Program-made: the position numbers and the translations under genes
Assembly (NCBI RefSeq): GCF_002399615.1
Contig: NZ_DHDZ01000018.1
Span: 40,498 to 66,627 of the forward strand
From: Pedobacter sp. UBA4863
Lineage (GTDB): Bacteria; Bacteroidota; Bacteroidia; Sphingobacteriales; Sphingobacteriaceae
Direction of reading: 5' to 3'
Length of the DNA: 26,130 nucleotides
The notes under the pieces: generated by a model
Seen by the model: the letters and a program-made list of their open reading frames with translations, nothing else
Told to the model about the DNA's origin: nothing
Databases searched by the model: none
In this document: positions 5,061 through 12,802 of the stretch, piece by piece
Layout of the letters: each line of letters starts with the position of its first letter
Numbering within the stretch: the stretch's first letter is position 1

Positions 5061-5186
5061 TTGGTACTTGGTATTTGGCACTTGGTTATTGGTATTTGGT
5101 ATTTGGTTATTGGTACTTGGTTATTGGTCCTTGGTATTTGGTACTTGGTAATTGGTATTTGTTACTTCGTCCTTGGTTATTGGTAT
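5061..5186. repeat. Heptamer block 3 (TTGGTNN), 18 units
   Basis: Eighteen consecutive heptamers start at 5061 with no phase slip. Nearly all are TTGGTAT, TTGGTAC, TTGGTTA or close variants (TTGGCAC, TTGGTCC, TTGTTAC, TTCGTCC). Variation is confined mainly to the last two bases of the unit. Because 7 is not a multiple of 3, any translation repeats every seven residues (LGIWYLV-like), so the long open frames here are artefacts. Confidence 0.9.
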
Positions 5187-5405
5187 TTAGGAGCAAGGAG
5201 TGGGATACCTGTATTTACAGCTTGTATTCCAAACATTGCCTTGAGCTGATCTGTAGTGTGCCCACCTTTGGGGGTGTTTTATTTTGGATGAAGTTTTTAA
5301 ATACGTTGTATATAAGTGCAGAACAGTTGGAGCTAGGTACGCTGGCCGGCAAAAAATAATTTACTTGTTGAGAACTGGCGTTAATTTTAATTTTATCTTC
5401 GCTCT

Positions 5406-6089
5406 GTGTTAGAAATTATATACAAAGACGAGCATCTTATTGCCATTAATAAGCCTCACGGTTTATTGGTGCATCGTTCTAAAATAGCTAATGATGCCAA
5501 CGAATTTGCCTTACAGATGTTGAGAGACCAAGTTGGCCGTCATGTAAATCCTACGCACAGGTTAGATAGAAAAACAGGTGGGGTGCTGTTGTTCGCGTTC
5601 GACAAGGAAACGGAAATTGCGATGCAAAAGCAGTTTCAGGAAAGTTTGGTGGTTAAAAGCTATTTGGCTATTGTAAGGGGCTATGCGCCACTTGCTATGG
5701 AAATTGATTATCCTTTGGCAAAGGAAAACGGCACCTTACAGGATGCGAAAACCAATTTTGTTACTTTGCAGCAGTCAGAAATTCCGTTAGCAATAGGCAA
5801 GCACCCAACATCAAGATACAGTTTGGTGAAGGCCAACCCCAAAACAGGGCGAATGCACCAGTTGCGCAAGCATTTTGCACATATTTTTCATCCCATTATT
5901 GGTGATAGGCCGCATGGCTGCAATAAACAAAACCGTTATTTTAAGGAACATTTGCAAATGAATACCATGTTGTTGCACGCTTTAGATCTTTCGTTTACTC
6001 ATCCGGTTAGCCAACAACCCGTTAAAATTGAAGCGACTATACAAAGTGAATTTAAAAGAATGATGGAGTTGATGGGCTTTATACTGTAA
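5406..6089 (+). CDS. truC: tRNA pseudouridine(65) synthase TruC
   Basis: This 227-residue protein belongs to the RluA-family pseudouridine synthases. The family signature HRLDRKTGGVLLFA lies at residues 51-64, with catalytic Asp54. Downstream conserved segments include KTGRMHQLRKHFAH and HPIIGDRPHG. From its first residues (MLEIIYKDEHLIAINKP) the sequence runs closely parallel to E. coli TruC as I remember it, which modifies U65 in tRNAs. RluC/RluA-type rRNA enzymes are the main alternative. The start is a GTG at 5406, chosen because it aligns with the family N-terminus. There is no S4 domain. It is the first gene of a plus-strand run ending at dinB. Confidence 0.88.
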   Translation: MLEIIYKDEHLIAINKPHGLLVHRSKIANDANEFALQMLRDQVGRHVNPTHRLDRKTGGVLLFAFDKETEIAMQKQFQESLVVKSYLAIVRGYAPLAMEIDYPLAKENGTLQDAKTNFVTLQQSEIPLAIGKHPTSRYSLVKANPKTGRMHQLRKHFAHIFHPIIGDRPHGCNKQNRYFKEHLQMNTMLLHALDLSFTHPVSQQPVKIEATIQSEFKRMMELMGFIL

Positions 6090-6128
6090 AGTAATTTTCT
6101 GTCGTTATTTGTGATATTAAATAGATTT

Positions 6129-6878
6129 ATGCCGTTAAAATTCAGATTACTTTCGCTCTCTGCTGCTATTGTATTGTTAAGTAGCTGTTCTTCAATTTAT
6201 ATGCCGGGTGTACCTAACACACCCATGCTTACCACTAAAGGCGAGTTTGCTGCCGGAGCTCATGTTTCTTTAAAAGGCAACTTAAATGTAAACAGTGCCT
6301 ATGCGTTTAGCGATAAACTTGCTGCTGTAGTTAATTTTGGCTCGTTAAACAACGAGGGGCGAAAAAAAGATGTTAAGCATAACTATTTTGAGTTTGGGGG
6401 CGGTTATTTTAAAACGTTTGGCCCTGAAGACAATAGGATATTAGAATTTTATGCAGGCATGGGCACCGCCCACAGCCTACGTACCCATAGAAATTTTGAG
6501 GATGGCGTTTTGGTAAGTACCGATGTTTACGATTCGGATTATACCAAAATGTTTGTACAAGCTAATTATAGCTCTAAAAAAACAAGCAAGGTGAATATTT
6601 TGGGCGTTAATTTCGGGCTTAACTACGGCACTGCATGGCGTTTAAGCTTTGTGTCAACCAAAAACTTCAAACTGAATAATGTGCCACAACTAAACGAAGA
6701 CAATATATTTATTGAACCTGTTTTTTTTACCAGAATGGTACTGAGCGAGCATTTTCAGTTACAATATACGAGTGGTAGCAATATAGGGCTCAGAAGTAGG
6801 AAGTTTTTAAATGCGGGCCACTCTGTGTTTACTGTTGGTGCGGTATTAAATATTGGGGGCAAGCCACAAATCAAATAA
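6129..6878 (+). CDS. Outer-membrane-type lipoprotein of unknown function
   Basis: This is a 249-residue protein from the ATG at 6129. An upstream in-frame GTG at 6111 adds six unlikely residues before the signal. The N-terminus is a lipoprotein signal ending in IVLLSSC. The rest is rich in alternating beta strands with aromatic ends, for example HNYFEFGGGYFKTFG, VNILGVNFGLNYGTAWRLSF and HSVFTVGAVLNIGG. This suggests a small beta-barrel or beta-rich outer-membrane protein. No family is recognised. It lies 39 bp after truC and 16 bp before the hydrolase-like gene, so co-transcription is likely. Confidence 0.75.
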   Translation: MPLKFRLLSLSAAIVLLSSCSSIYMPGVPNTPMLTTKGEFAAGAHVSLKGNLNVNSAYAFSDKLAAVVNFGSLNNEGRKKDVKHNYFEFGGGYFKTFGPEDNRILEFYAGMGTAHSLRTHRNFEDGVLVSTDVYDSDYTKMFVQANYSSKKTSKVNILGVNFGLNYGTAWRLSFVSTKNFKLNNVPQLNEDNIFIEPVFFTRMVLSEHFQLQYTSGSNIGLRSRKFLNAGHSVFTVGAVLNIGGKPQIK

Positions 6879-6894
6879 TTGCTATTTTTGAAGT

Positions 6895-7833
6895 ATGCCA
6901 AAATACTTCTTAGTTTTTTTACTGCTCCCCATAACTGCTTTTGCCCAACTTACTTTTGAGCAGAAAATAAAGGCTATGCCCATTACCGAATTGGATCATG
7001 GGCTGAAGTTAACATTTGACCAGCCAGAAATCTCGGCACTAAAGCCTACAAAAATTATTATTTATGCCTTGCCTAATGGCAATACTACTGCCCAAACCTT
7101 TGGCAAAAAACTGGCCAAAGGCGATGATTGGCATTTCGATATCCAGCATATTGGTGCGCAAACGGCCTTTGTAAGAAATGCTGAAAAAAGGAGCAATTAC
7201 ATTGTGGTTTACCTTGAAAATAATTTGAAAAGTTGGCCACAATGGCGTAGGCAAACCCATAATGCCGACAGTATTATTGCTGGTATTGTTACTCATATTT
7301 ATCAGAAATACCAGGGTTTAAAGCCTTTGATAACTTTAAATAGCCATAGTGGCGGCGGCAGTTTTATTTTTGGTTTTATAAATGCAGGGCTGCAATTGCC
7401 AAATTATGTAGAACGGATTGTTTTTTTAGATGCTACCTACGGTTACGAAACTGCAAAGCATGGCCAAAAGATAAAAGACTGGTTAGCTAAAAAAGGCAAA
7501 AGCTTACAGGTAATAGCCTATAACGATAGTGTGGTGGTTTATAACGGTAAGCCCTTAGTGTCGGCAAAGGGTGGTACTTGGTACCGAAGTAAATTAATGG
7601 CGCACGACTTAGGGAAACTGCAATTAAAGGAAACCGAAGTGCAAATAACTTGGGCAAACCGAAGGGGCACTACGTCATTTATTTTACTGAAAAACCCAGA
7701 GGCCAAAATATTTCATACTGTATTGGTCGAAAAAAATGGTTTTGTTCATTCTTTATTTAATGGCACCAAATTGGCGAATAAAAACTATAGGTTTTGGCAG
7801 GAGAGGGCTTATGCAGACTTTATTTTAGAGTAA
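6895..7833 (+). CDS. Secreted alpha/beta-hydrolase-like protein
   Basis: This 312-residue protein has a signal peptide (residues 1-17, ending TAFAQ). A serine-hydrolase elbow is visible as NSHSGGGSF, with candidate nucleophile Ser152. It is followed by a strand and acid, IVFLDATYGYE (Asp179), and by late histidines in FHTVLVEKNGFVHS near the C-terminus. This order fits an alpha/beta-hydrolase fold, perhaps an esterase or peptidase acting in the periplasm. The substrate cannot be read from the sequence. The stop overlaps the dinB start by one base (TAATG), indicating translational coupling. Confidence 0.7.
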   Translation: MPKYFLVFLLLPITAFAQLTFEQKIKAMPITELDHGLKLTFDQPEISALKPTKIIIYALPNGNTTAQTFGKKLAKGDDWHFDIQHIGAQTAFVRNAEKRSNYIVVYLENNLKSWPQWRRQTHNADSIIAGIVTHIYQKYQGLKPLITLNSHSGGGSFIFGFINAGLQLPNYVERIVFLDATYGYETAKHGQKIKDWLAKKGKSLQVIAYNDSVVVYNGKPLVSAKGGTWYRSKLMAHDLGKLQLKETEVQITWANRRGTTSFILLKNPEAKIFHTVLVEKNGFVHSLFNGTKLANKNYRFWQERAYADFILE

Positions 7834-8930
7834 TGGAAAAAGCAGTGGGAAAATGGCGAAAAATAATTCATGTTGATATGGATGCTTTTTATGCTTCGGT
7901 TGAGCAGCGAGATTTTCCTGAATTGAAAGGTAAGCCTTTGGTAGTTGGTGGTTCGCCAGAGGGCAGGGGCGGTGTGGTTGCTACGGCAAGTTACGAAGCT
8001 CGTGCTTATGGCATACGGTCGGCCATGTCATCTAAAAAGGCACAACAGCTCTGTCCTTATGCTATTTTTGTTTATCCACGTTTTTCGGCCTATAAAGAGG
8101 TTTCGAGGCAAATTAGAGCAATCTTTAGTAGATATACCGATTTGATAGAACCACTTTCTTTAGATGAAGCTTATTTAGATGTTACAGAAGATAAACTAAA
8201 CATCGGCTCTGCCATTACCATTGCCGAAGAAATTAAAAAGGCAATTAAAGAGGAACTGCATTTAACCGCATCGGCCGGAGTTTCTATCAATAAGTTTGTG
8301 GCTAAAATAGCTTCAGACATGAATAAGCCCGATGGCTTAACTTTTATTGGCCCTTCGAAAGTGGAGCAGTTTATGGAGAAGCTACCCGTGGAGAAGTTTC
8401 ATGGTGTGGGCAAGGTTACCGCACAGCGGATGAAAATGCAGGGCATTAGAAAGGGAAGTGACTTAAAGAAATTATCGGAAGAGCGGCTTACGCTGTTGTT
8501 TGGAAAATCTGGCAAATTCTTTTATAACATTGTGCGTGGCATTGACCACCGTGCTGTAAAACCCGACAGAGAAATTAAATCTATTAGCTCTGAAGATACT
8601 TTTAGCTATGATTTGGATAAAGGCAGCGAACTTTATGACCACCTGCTACGAATTACCCAAAATGCATTTAAACGGGTAAATCAGTATCAAATGTTTGGTA
8701 GAACTATAACGGTGAAGGTAAAGTTTGCAGATTTTAAGCAAATAACTCGTAGTGCTTCTTACGACTATGCCATTACAGATGAAAATGAAGCTATTTTGCT
8801 TGCCAGAACATTAGTAGAAAATGCTGATTTTGAAGGAAAGAGTGTAAGGTTATTAGGTGTTGGTTTCTCTAACTTCCATGAACCAAAAATGAGAAGTAGG
8901 ATAGAAGGGAGGCAGCCTACATTATTTTAA
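7833..8930 (+). CDS. dinB: DNA polymerase IV (Y-family translesion polymerase)
   Basis: This is a 365-residue Y-family polymerase of normal length. Catalytic metal ligands are visible: Asp15 in HVDMDAFYASVEQ, and Asp111/Glu112 in LSLDEAYLDVT. Phe19 sits at the steric-gate position that excludes ribonucleotides. A helix-hairpin-helix region (VEKFHGVGKVTAQRMK) and the little-finger domain follow. The protein ends in RQPTLF, a typical beta-clamp-binding tail. It copies damaged or mismatched DNA. The ATG at 7833 overlaps the upstream stop. No LexA-type operator was recognised. Confidence 0.95.
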   Translation: MEKAVGKWRKIIHVDMDAFYASVEQRDFPELKGKPLVVGGSPEGRGGVVATASYEARAYGIRSAMSSKKAQQLCPYAIFVYPRFSAYKEVSRQIRAIFSRYTDLIEPLSLDEAYLDVTEDKLNIGSAITIAEEIKKAIKEELHLTASAGVSINKFVAKIASDMNKPDGLTFIGPSKVEQFMEKLPVEKFHGVGKVTAQRMKMQGIRKGSDLKKLSEERLTLLFGKSGKFFYNIVRGIDHRAVKPDREIKSISSEDTFSYDLDKGSELYDHLLRITQNAFKRVNQYQMFGRTITVKVKFADFKQITRSASYDYAITDENEAILLARTLVENADFEGKSVRLLGVGFSNFHEPKMRSRIEGRQPTLF

Positions 8931-8936
8931 AACAAA

Positions 8937-8964
8937 TAGAGAGAGCTTAAAGAAGCTCTCTCTA
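8937..8964. terminator. Bidirectional hairpin between dinB and the T9SS gene
   Basis: TAGAGAGAGCTT (8937-8948) and AAGCTCTCTCTA (8953-8964) form a perfect 12-bp stem with a 4-nt loop, between two convergent genes. T-rich bases follow on the minus strand (ATTTGTTTT). The plus-strand side has no good T-run, so it works best for the minus-strand gene. Confidence 0.75.
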
Positions 8965-8986
8965 TAAAACCCTACTAAAGTTTTTA

Positions 8987-11902
8987 TTATTGTACAACTA
9001 ACTTAATAGTGCGATCTTTTACTTTGAGTAAATAAATACCTTTGGGTAAGTTTTGGTTAAAGTTTAACACTCCATTACCATTAGTGAAATTTATTTTTTC
9101 TTTTACGATGCTTTTTCCGCTAATATCATTTACTGTTACTTCTTGTAAGCCCTCTAAGTTTACGTTAGTAATATTTACCATATTGGTAGTTACCGGATTT
9201 GGATAAACATTAATCGCCGTGTTTGATATATTAAAGTTTACGCCTACCGCTTCAGATAAATAACTTGTTTTGCCATCTGTGTCGGTAGTTTTAACGCGAT
9301 AATAGTTGTTGCCCTGAAAAGGATTTTTATCTATCCAATTATAAAGCGCATTGGAGGTGTTTTTAGCTGTTAAAGAAACTAAAGTTTTAAATTTACCATC
9401 TTCACTTGCTCTTTGTAGCTCATGTGCCAATACGTTTTGTTCTCCTGTGGTTTTCCACTGTAAGCTGATGCCTTTTTCTTGCTTTTTAGCAGCTAAGCCT
9501 AATGTATTAAGTGGTAATGGCGAAATTGATGTTTTGTAACTTACAAAGTTAGTAGCTGGTAAGTCACCTGCTACTGCAAACCTTCCTCCAAAGAAAAATC
9601 CTTTAGGAGTTATGTTCATCGCATGAATATCAAAATCATAACCAGGAAATCCTTTATCATCAAAAGTACTCCATGTACTTGTGCTTAAATCCCATTTTGC
9701 AATACCTTTGGCGCTAAGATTTGCTCCACCGATGTTTCTAACGGTATTTAACCCAGTTACATATAAGAAATTACTAGCTACTGCAAGGCTATTTACTGAA
9801 GTTCCGCTTGTCTGTAAGCCTAATATACTCCATGTATTGCTAACCGTGTTCCATTTAGCAATAGAACGTGCCATTACTTTTTCATCATCAGCATTTAAAA
9901 CTTGATTAAAACTTCCACCTACATATAAGTCTGTACCAACAGCACATAAAGCCTTTACCTCATTATTAGTTCCACCATTTAGGGCACTCCAAGTGTTGCT
10001 AGTTGTATTCCATCTTGCTATGTTGGCAACATCAACACTCTCGTCATTAGAATTTTTTGCTGAGGTAAATACACCTCCAACGTACAAATCGGCGCCTATG
10101 ATCGCTAGCGTATTTACCTGTGGTGGAAAATTTCTAAATAATCCTTTTCCTAAGCTGCTCCATGTAGTGCCATCAAATTTTGCTATTATACTAGCTTCAA
10201 TGTTATCCATTTTTACAAAATCGCCACCCACATAAATATTAGTATTAGCAATTAGTATTGTTCTTACCGTACTATTAGGTCCTACACCATTGGTGAGTTT
10301 GTTCCATGTGGTGCCATTCCAGGTAGCCAAATTTTTAACACTGCTGTGTCCGCTTATAGTAAATGAGCCGCCAACGTAAAGGTCATTTTCTTTAAAAGCT
10401 AAGGTATATACTGTACCAGTTATGTTATTAGTACTCACTTTACTCCAGGTACTACCATCCCATTTTGCTAAATTATCTATGTTATTAGAGGTTTTAAAAT
10501 TACCGCCTACATAAATATCATTTCCGTTTACTGCAATGGTAAATACTTGGCCAACAAGAAATTGATCTGATAATGAACCCCATTTATCCTCAGCTAGATT
10601 ATATTGGGCTATGTTTTGAGTGGCGGGAGTAGCACTTCCTACACCACTAAATATTCCACCAATAACAAGCTCTGAACCTAGAAATGCCATTGCACTAACA
10701 GTTGCTGTTTGATGGTTACTTGGGTTATCTGTGCCACTTTTAACATGAACCCAAGAAGTTCCAGCTAATCTCGCAACTCTAGATACTCCAGCGCCTCCGT
10801 TAAATCTATAAAAATTCCCTCCTACATATACTTGCCCCTGAGGTGATATTGCAATAGAGGTTACAGGTGTTCCCCTTAATGTTTCTAAAATCCCACCAAG
10901 ATTACCGCTGGTTAATTTATGCCATGCACCTGTGTTCATGTCTAATTTTGCAATAGAACCTATGCTATTAATGATAGTATTCTTCGTATTATCAGTAACG
11001 TTAGGAAAAGTAACACTGTTAAAATTCCCCCCTACATATAAAGAATTATCATGTAATGCCAGGGCATAAACCATACCATTTAAAGTACCCAGGCTATTCC
11101 AGGTTGTACCGTTCCATTTTGCTAATGCTCTCGCATCAACACCGTCTATACTAGTAAAACTTCCTCCCATATATAAGTTTGTACCGTCTACAAGAAAAGT
11201 ATTTACGTTACCGTTGGCACCAGTTCCAAACGTACCCCATGCAGTTCCGTCCCATGTTGCAATTCTATTTGCAGTAACACCATCTGCTTGTGTAAATTCT
11301 CCGCCGACGTATAAATTATTCCCTAATACGGCCAATGCAAAAACTGCGCTATTAACACCTCCGGTAAGAGCACTCCAGTTTGTGCCATCAAATTTTGCAA
11401 TATTTTTTGCTGGCAGCACTTCGTTAATAGAACTAAAGCGTCCTCCTATATATATATCATTACCAGAAATTGCTATGGCATTTATAATATTGCTATTTTG
11501 AAAGTCCTGCGTCAATAAAGAACTCCATTTTCCCCCACTTTTTTTGTAAAGATTTCTACCACCTACATATAGGTCATTTCCGCTAACGGCAATACATTTA
11601 ATTTCATCGGGAGCAAAGTGGCTTGAAGGTGAATTATCCCAACCTTCTTGTATGGCACCATCTTGATTAGCAACTGGCAAAAAAACAGGCATTCCGTTTT
11701 TTGAATGGCCCAGTTTAAAGCCTTGCGCATTAAAACTTCCTTTTGTACCTTGTTTCATAGTCCCATCTGCATTAAGTACCTCTGCCAACATACGCTGGCT
11801 TTTTTCTAAGGTATCAATACTAGTGGCATTTGCTACTGTAACATTTAGTAACAACAGCACATACACGGCAAAGTGCTGCATCAAATTGTAAACTTTCATC
11901 AT
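8987..11902 (-). CDS. T9SS-secreted protein with about 14 propeller-like repeats
   Basis: This 971-residue protein has a signal peptide (about residues 1-26). A long repetitive body carries about 14 copies of a (N/D)xLYVGGxF motif, each followed by IAKWDGTTW-like residues, at roughly 45-60 residue spacing. The repeats suggest beta-propeller blades, possibly two seven-bladed propellers. A beta-sandwich region follows (GISLQWKTTGEQNVLAHELQ, a common pre-sorting module). The last about 75 residues form a type A T9SS sorting domain with INVYPNPV and a terminal KGIYLLKVKDRTIKLVVQ. The protein is therefore exported through the outer membrane by type IX secretion and either released or anchored. The ligand or activity is unknown. 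It is convergent with dinB. Confidence 0.9.
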   Translation of the reverse strand: MMKVYNLMQHFAVYVLLLLNVTVANATSIDTLEKSQRMLAEVLNADGTMKQGTKGSFNAQGFKLGHSKNGMPVFLPVANQDGAIQEGWDNSPSSHFAPDEIKCIAVSGNDLYVGGRNLYKKSGGKWSSLLTQDFQNSNIINAIAISGNDIYIGGRFSSINEVLPAKNIAKFDGTNWSALTGGVNSAVFALAVLGNNLYVGGEFTQADGVTANRIATWDGTAWGTFGTGANGNVNTFLVDGTNLYMGGSFTSIDGVDARALAKWNGTTWNSLGTLNGMVYALALHDNSLYVGGNFNSVTFPNVTDNTKNTIINSIGSIAKLDMNTGAWHKLTSGNLGGILETLRGTPVTSIAISPQGQVYVGGNFYRFNGGAGVSRVARLAGTSWVHVKSGTDNPSNHQTATVSAMAFLGSELVIGGIFSGVGSATPATQNIAQYNLAEDKWGSLSDQFLVGQVFTIAVNGNDIYVGGNFKTSNNIDNLAKWDGSTWSKVSTNNITGTVYTLAFKENDLYVGGSFTISGHSSVKNLATWNGTTWNKLTNGVGPNSTVRTILIANTNIYVGGDFVKMDNIEASIIAKFDGTTWSSLGKGLFRNFPPQVNTLAIIGADLYVGGVFTSAKNSNDESVDVANIARWNTTSNTWSALNGGTNNEVKALCAVGTDLYVGGSFNQVLNADDEKVMARSIAKWNTVSNTWSILGLQTSGTSVNSLAVASNFLYVTGLNTVRNIGGANLSAKGIAKWDLSTSTWSTFDDKGFPGYDFDIHAMNITPKGFFFGGRFAVAGDLPATNFVSYKTSISPLPLNTLGLAAKKQEKGISLQWKTTGEQNVLAHELQRASEDGKFKTLVSLTAKNTSNALYNWIDKNPFQGNNYYRVKTTDTDGKTSYLSEAVGVNFNISNTAINVYPNPVTTNMVNITNVNLEGLQEVTVNDISGKSIVKEKINFTNGNGVLNFNQNLPKGIYLLKVKDRTIKLVVQ

Positions 11903-12088
11903 ATTTATATTAATTATTGAGTTTTTTTGTGCTTCTTAAAAAAAGACAGATAATTTTGGAAGAAACACTGTTTAAGAGAGCGTAACAAACTGTATATATT
12001 ATTTTGTTAAAAAAATATATAGTATTTAGCTATACAATTTAGATTATGACTTAACAAATAGCACAAACTCCTTTTACATCGGTAAGCT

Positions 12089-12117
12089 TTCTTCTTCTTT
12101 TAGGAAGCTTTTTTTGA
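12089..12117 (+). terminator. AAGCTT-based hairpin with T-run
   Basis: AAGCTTTC and GGAAGCTT pair around a pyrimidine-rich loop and are followed by a T-run on the plus strand. No plus-strand gene precedes it in this gap (11903-12129), which otherwise shows only AT-rich DNA. Its purpose is unclear; it may stop antisense transcription into the broken gene next to it. Confidence 0.3.
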
Positions 12118-12129
12118 TAAATGAAACTA

Positions 12130-12613
12130 TTAGTTGTTTACATTTACAGTTAGAAGATCAGCATTTTCTGCTAAAATTTTCATTTTTTGTAAATCTGTTA
12201 ATTTCGAAAACTTTAACTTTTCCATCTCAAAATCATTGTAAGTCTCTATGTTAACCTTTTTTCCTATTTGCTGAAGTAAACTAGTTACATCCTTATAACA
12301 AGTAGTTACCGGATCTACATATTTTAACAGTTGTAACTCCTTCTTTTACGCCATTTTGACTATCCATAAAAGCTTCACTTCTTTGTAGCTTTTTTTCTTT
12401 TTCTATGTCTTGCAGTTTTTCGCGATCAACTACGGTAAATCTTTTGGTTGCTACGAAGGTGTTTAATACCGTTTCCTGAATTATTTTCGCATCAGAAGCA
12501 GAAACGTTGTTTTCGTTAAACGTAATTGGAATGATGGCTACAGCTATTCTATCCTGTGCAACTACAGAATAAGAAGTGAATGATAGTAGTAAAATGAACA
12601 GTCTTTTTTTCAT
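12130..12613 (-). pseudogene. CsgG-like lipoprotein-family gene, frameshifted or internally deleted
   Basis: From the ATG at 12613 the product starts with a signal peptide, MKKRLFILLLSFTSYSVVAQ. It continues with DRIAVAIIPITF and FTVVDREKLQDIEKEKKLQ, resembling the beginning of CsgG-type proteins. This frame stops at 12293 after about 105 residues. From about 12340 down to 12130 the +1 frame stays open for about 65 residues (LLKYVDPVTTCYKDVTSLLQQ, ending LLTVNVNN) and looks like the original C-terminus. CsgG-type proteins are normally over 200 residues. The gene is therefore probably broken by a frameshift, perhaps with an internal deletion, near 12320-12345. An upstream in-frame ATG at 12646 is less likely because it spoils the signal peptide. 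Confidence 0.6.
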
Positions 12614-12736
12614 TATTTTTTTGTGATGTTTTATATTAAATGTCATTGCAAATGTATAGGTGTGCTAAGGGCTTTTTTTGGTAAAAACTGCGCAAAAAGT
12701 TGGTGTTTTTAACGCATCTTTAGCCTACTAAAAGTC

Positions 12737-12784
12737 AAAAAAACAGCCCTGTTTAGTTTTAAAGCTAAACAGGGCTGTTTTTTT
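12737..12784. terminator. Very strong bidirectional terminator
   Basis: Arms 12737-12756 and 12765-12784 pair perfectly over 20 bp, with an 8-nt loop. The outer 7 bp are an A-run on one side and a T-run on the other, so it works as an intrinsic terminator in both directions. It ends the hybrid regulator gene, whose stop is at 12803. Confidence 0.92.
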
Positions 12785-12802
12785 GTTATTAAACAATAAG
12801 AT

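Larger units (their letters stand above)
4546..5405. other. Repeat-filled non-coding gap
   Basis: I see no real gene in this stretch. It holds three blocks of 7-bp periodicity (described separately), a CTCAAC-type hexamer run at about 4702-4728, a 24-bp direct repeat that brackets the pyrimidine-rich block, and at 4809-4850 a phrase (ATTTCTCATCGCTATGC then CCTCGAAATGACGG) that I recall as a widely dispersed Bacteroidota intergenic repeat. Open frames through the heptamers encode only Leu/Gly/Trp/Tyr periodic peptides and are not believed. The 50 bp before truC are AT-rich. Confidence 0.6.

Noticed and set aside
5012..5359. 115-codon ORF through the TTGGTNN array
   Set aside because: The periodic Leu/Gly/Trp/Tyr peptide is a by-product of a 7-bp repeat lacking stop codons in these frames. 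There is no natural N- or C-terminal domain.
1..5405. CRISPR array, tRNA or insertion sequence in the accessory region
   Set aside because: No regularly spaced identical repeats with unique spacers, no cloverleaf, and no transposase or terminal inverted repeats with target duplication were found.
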